Assembly: GCA_035701465.1 (NCBI GenBank)
Contig: DASSMU010000172.1
Coordinates: forward strand, 1 to 13,603
Length of the DNA: 13,603 nucleotides
DNA from: VRUE01 sp035701465
GTDB taxonomy: Bacteria; Actinomycetota; Thermoleophilia; Solirubrobacterales; 70-9
Reading direction: 5' to 3'
Shown here: positions 12,400 through 13,603 of the stretch, in pieces
Layout: the number at the start of each line of letters is the position of its first letter
How positions within the stretch are numbered: the first letter of the stretch is position 1
Notes under the pieces: generated by a model
Databases searched by the model: none
Told to the model about the DNA's origin: nothing
The model's input: only the letters and a program-made list of their open reading frames with translations
Made by a program: the position numbers and the translations under genes

Positions 12400-13563
12400 C
12401 TACTTGGCGGCGTCTCGCAGCGCCCGGCCGACCTGCTCCGCCGTGATGACACCGGACAGGCAGCCTTCAGCATCCACGGCCATCACGGCGCCGAAGCGGC
12501 GCAAGGCACGATTTGCCAGCAGCGAGTCCAGGGGTGCGTCGTCGCGGACCTGAAAGGTGCCGTCGTCGTGCTCCAGCAGGTCTGAGACGTGTGAGGTGGC
12601 GCGAGAGGTCTCCGGGACCTCGTCGGCTTTATCGCGGACGACGAGGCCGAGGAAGTGGTGGGCGGCGTCGACGACAGGGAACCACGGCCAGCGGTAGCGC
12701 AGGAAGTACTCGTCCAAAGCCTGCTCGACGCTGAGGCCGCTTGGAATCGCGACAGGCTCCCGGTCCATCACGTCGGCAACGCTGAGGTCGCTGATTTTGC
12801 CGGTGATCGCCGTCTGCATCGAGGCGGCGCGGGCGGAGCTGTTGATCACGATGCCGATCAGAGCCAGCCAGATACCGCCGAAGGCGTCCCCGTTGGCGAT
12901 CAGGAGGAGACCGCCGCCGATGAAGATGTAGGCGAAGACGCGGCCGAGGTTGGCAGCGAAGCGGGTCGCGGAATTGCGGTCGCCGGTGCGCCACCAGGCG
13001 ATCGCCCGCGCGATCCTGCCGCCATCCATCGGAAAAGCCGGCAGCAGGTTGAAGAGGAGGACGAGGAGGTTGATCGAGGCGAGCCAGCCGATCATCGCCA
13101 TCACGCCGGAGACGCCCGAGTCGCTTTCGATCGCGACCGCGTGCTTGAACTCCGTGGCGCCGACCGCGACCAGGCCGACCGCGGTCAGCACGACGACGAT
13201 CGCGAAGGTGACCAGCGGCCCGGCCACGGCCACCTTGAACTCGGTCGCGGGGCCGTCGGCCTCGCGATCCATCCGCGCCATCCCACCGAAGATCCAGAGC
13301 TGGATGTTGGAGATGCCGATCCCGTTGCGCATCGCCATGAAGGCATGGCCGAGCTCGTGCAGCACGATCGAGCCGAAGAAGCCGAAGGCACTGAGCACAG
13401 CAAGGACGAAAGGCTCCGACGCCGAGCTGCTCTGGCCGAGCACGTTTCCGTAGAAGTTCGACAACCAGAAGATCACCAGGAAGAGGACGAGGAACCAGGA
13501 CCAGTCGACCGCGATCCGGATGCCGCGCACGTGGAAGAGCGTGAAGGAGCCGCCGCCGAGCAT
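12400..13563 (-). CDS. Site-2 protease family zinc metalloprotease with CBS domains (387 aa)
   Basis: Membrane-embedded S2P/M50 metalloprotease of the SpoIVFB-like group fused to a CBS pair. The zinc motif HELGH lies at residues 69-73 and the third ligand in LLPAFPMDGGR (Asp180). Hydrophobic helices at about 22-36, 52-68, 112-133, 153-172 and 205-238 place the active site in the membrane. Residues about 248-387 contain two CBS motifs (VADVMDREPVAIP, then HVSDLLEHDDGTFQVRDDAPL), which often sense adenine nucleotides. The family cleaves membrane proteins such as anti-sigma factors; no substrate gene is adjacent. ATG 13563 has no Shine-Dalgarno, but TACCAT (13575-13570) lies six bases upstream as a possible -10 for a leaderless mRNA. 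Upstream context is cut off by the window edge. Confidence 0.92.
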   Translation of the reverse strand: MLGGGSFTLFHVRGIRIAVDWSWFLVLFLVIFWLSNFYGNVLGQSSSASEPFVLAVLSAFGFFGSIVLHELGHAFMAMRNGIGISNIQLWIFGGMARMDREADGPATEFKVAVAGPLVTFAIVVVLTAVGLVAVGATEFKHAVAIESDSGVSGVMAMIGWLASINLLVLLFNLLPAFPMDGGRIARAIAWWRTGDRNSATRFAANLGRVFAYIFIGGGLLLIANGDAFGGIWLALIGIVINSSARAASMQTAITGKISDLSVADVMDREPVAIPSGLSVEQALDEYFLRYRWPWFPVVDAAHHFLGLVVRDKADEVPETSRATSHVSDLLEHDDGTFQVRDDAPLDSLLANRALRRFGAVMAVDAEGCLSGVITAEQVGRALRDAAK

Positions 13564-13603
13564 GTAGCAATGGTAAAGGGAGCCATCGGGGGTCCCTCCC
13601 CAG

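Noticed and set aside
1..13603. CRISPR array, toxin-antitoxin pair, retron or prophage genes
   Set aside because: No spaced repeat array, no reverse transcriptase, integrase, transposase or recognisable toxin-antitoxin pair was found on either strand.

Overview
The window is high-GC bacterial chromosome with densely packed genes, GTG starts and several starts without a Shine-Dalgarno sequence. Its gene types (PucR-type regulator, AidB-like acyl-CoA dehydrogenase, AT-hook protein, Thermus-type malate dehydrogenase, secreted PKD protein with a basic tail) suggest an actinobacterium, most likely class Thermoleophilia (Solirubrobacterales-like). That placement is inferred from protein character, not from a marker gene. 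No tRNA, rRNA, CRISPR array, prophage or transposase gene was seen.

Layout. 1-1108 (minus): an aldo/keto reductase whose C-terminus runs off the window, preceded by a 57-residue two-helix membrane protein. 1259-1855 (plus): a small metallophosphoesterase. Its stop codon overlaps that of a convergent RibD/DHFR-like reductase (1852-2496, minus), which is ATGA-coupled to a heptad-repeat coiled-coil membrane protein (2493-2816). 2909-3199 (minus): a thioredoxin-fold GST-N-like protein. 3279-3941 is broken: the 5' half of a response-regulator receiver domain (plus) meets, tail to tail, a 3'-truncated and frameshifted secreted calcium-binding-repeat protein (minus). 4049-5494 (minus): a secreted PKD-domain protein.

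5625-7766: a PucR-type regulator and an integral-membrane fatty acid desaturase diverge across an AT-rich spacer holding two inverted repeats, probably a regulator-target pair. 7916-8314 (plus): a coiled-coil, AT-hook and winged-helix DNA-binding protein with a perfect palindrome in its leader. It ends at a strong bidirectional terminator shared with the convergent icd-mdh pair (8380-10580, minus), two TCA-cycle dehydrogenases joined by a GTGA overlap. 10618-12282 (plus): an AidB-like acyl-CoA dehydrogenase diverging from icd by 37 bp. It converges on a site-2 protease with CBS domains (12400-13563, minus). The 114-bp gap between those stops is filled by a nested inverted repeat with 19-bp perfect arms.

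Most genes are housekeeping or generalist. The most noteworthy points are the broken receiver/RTX locus, the PucR-desaturase control region, the AT-hook protein with its palindrome, and the 114-bp inverted-repeat element. I do not see a clear multi-gene defence or biosynthetic system.
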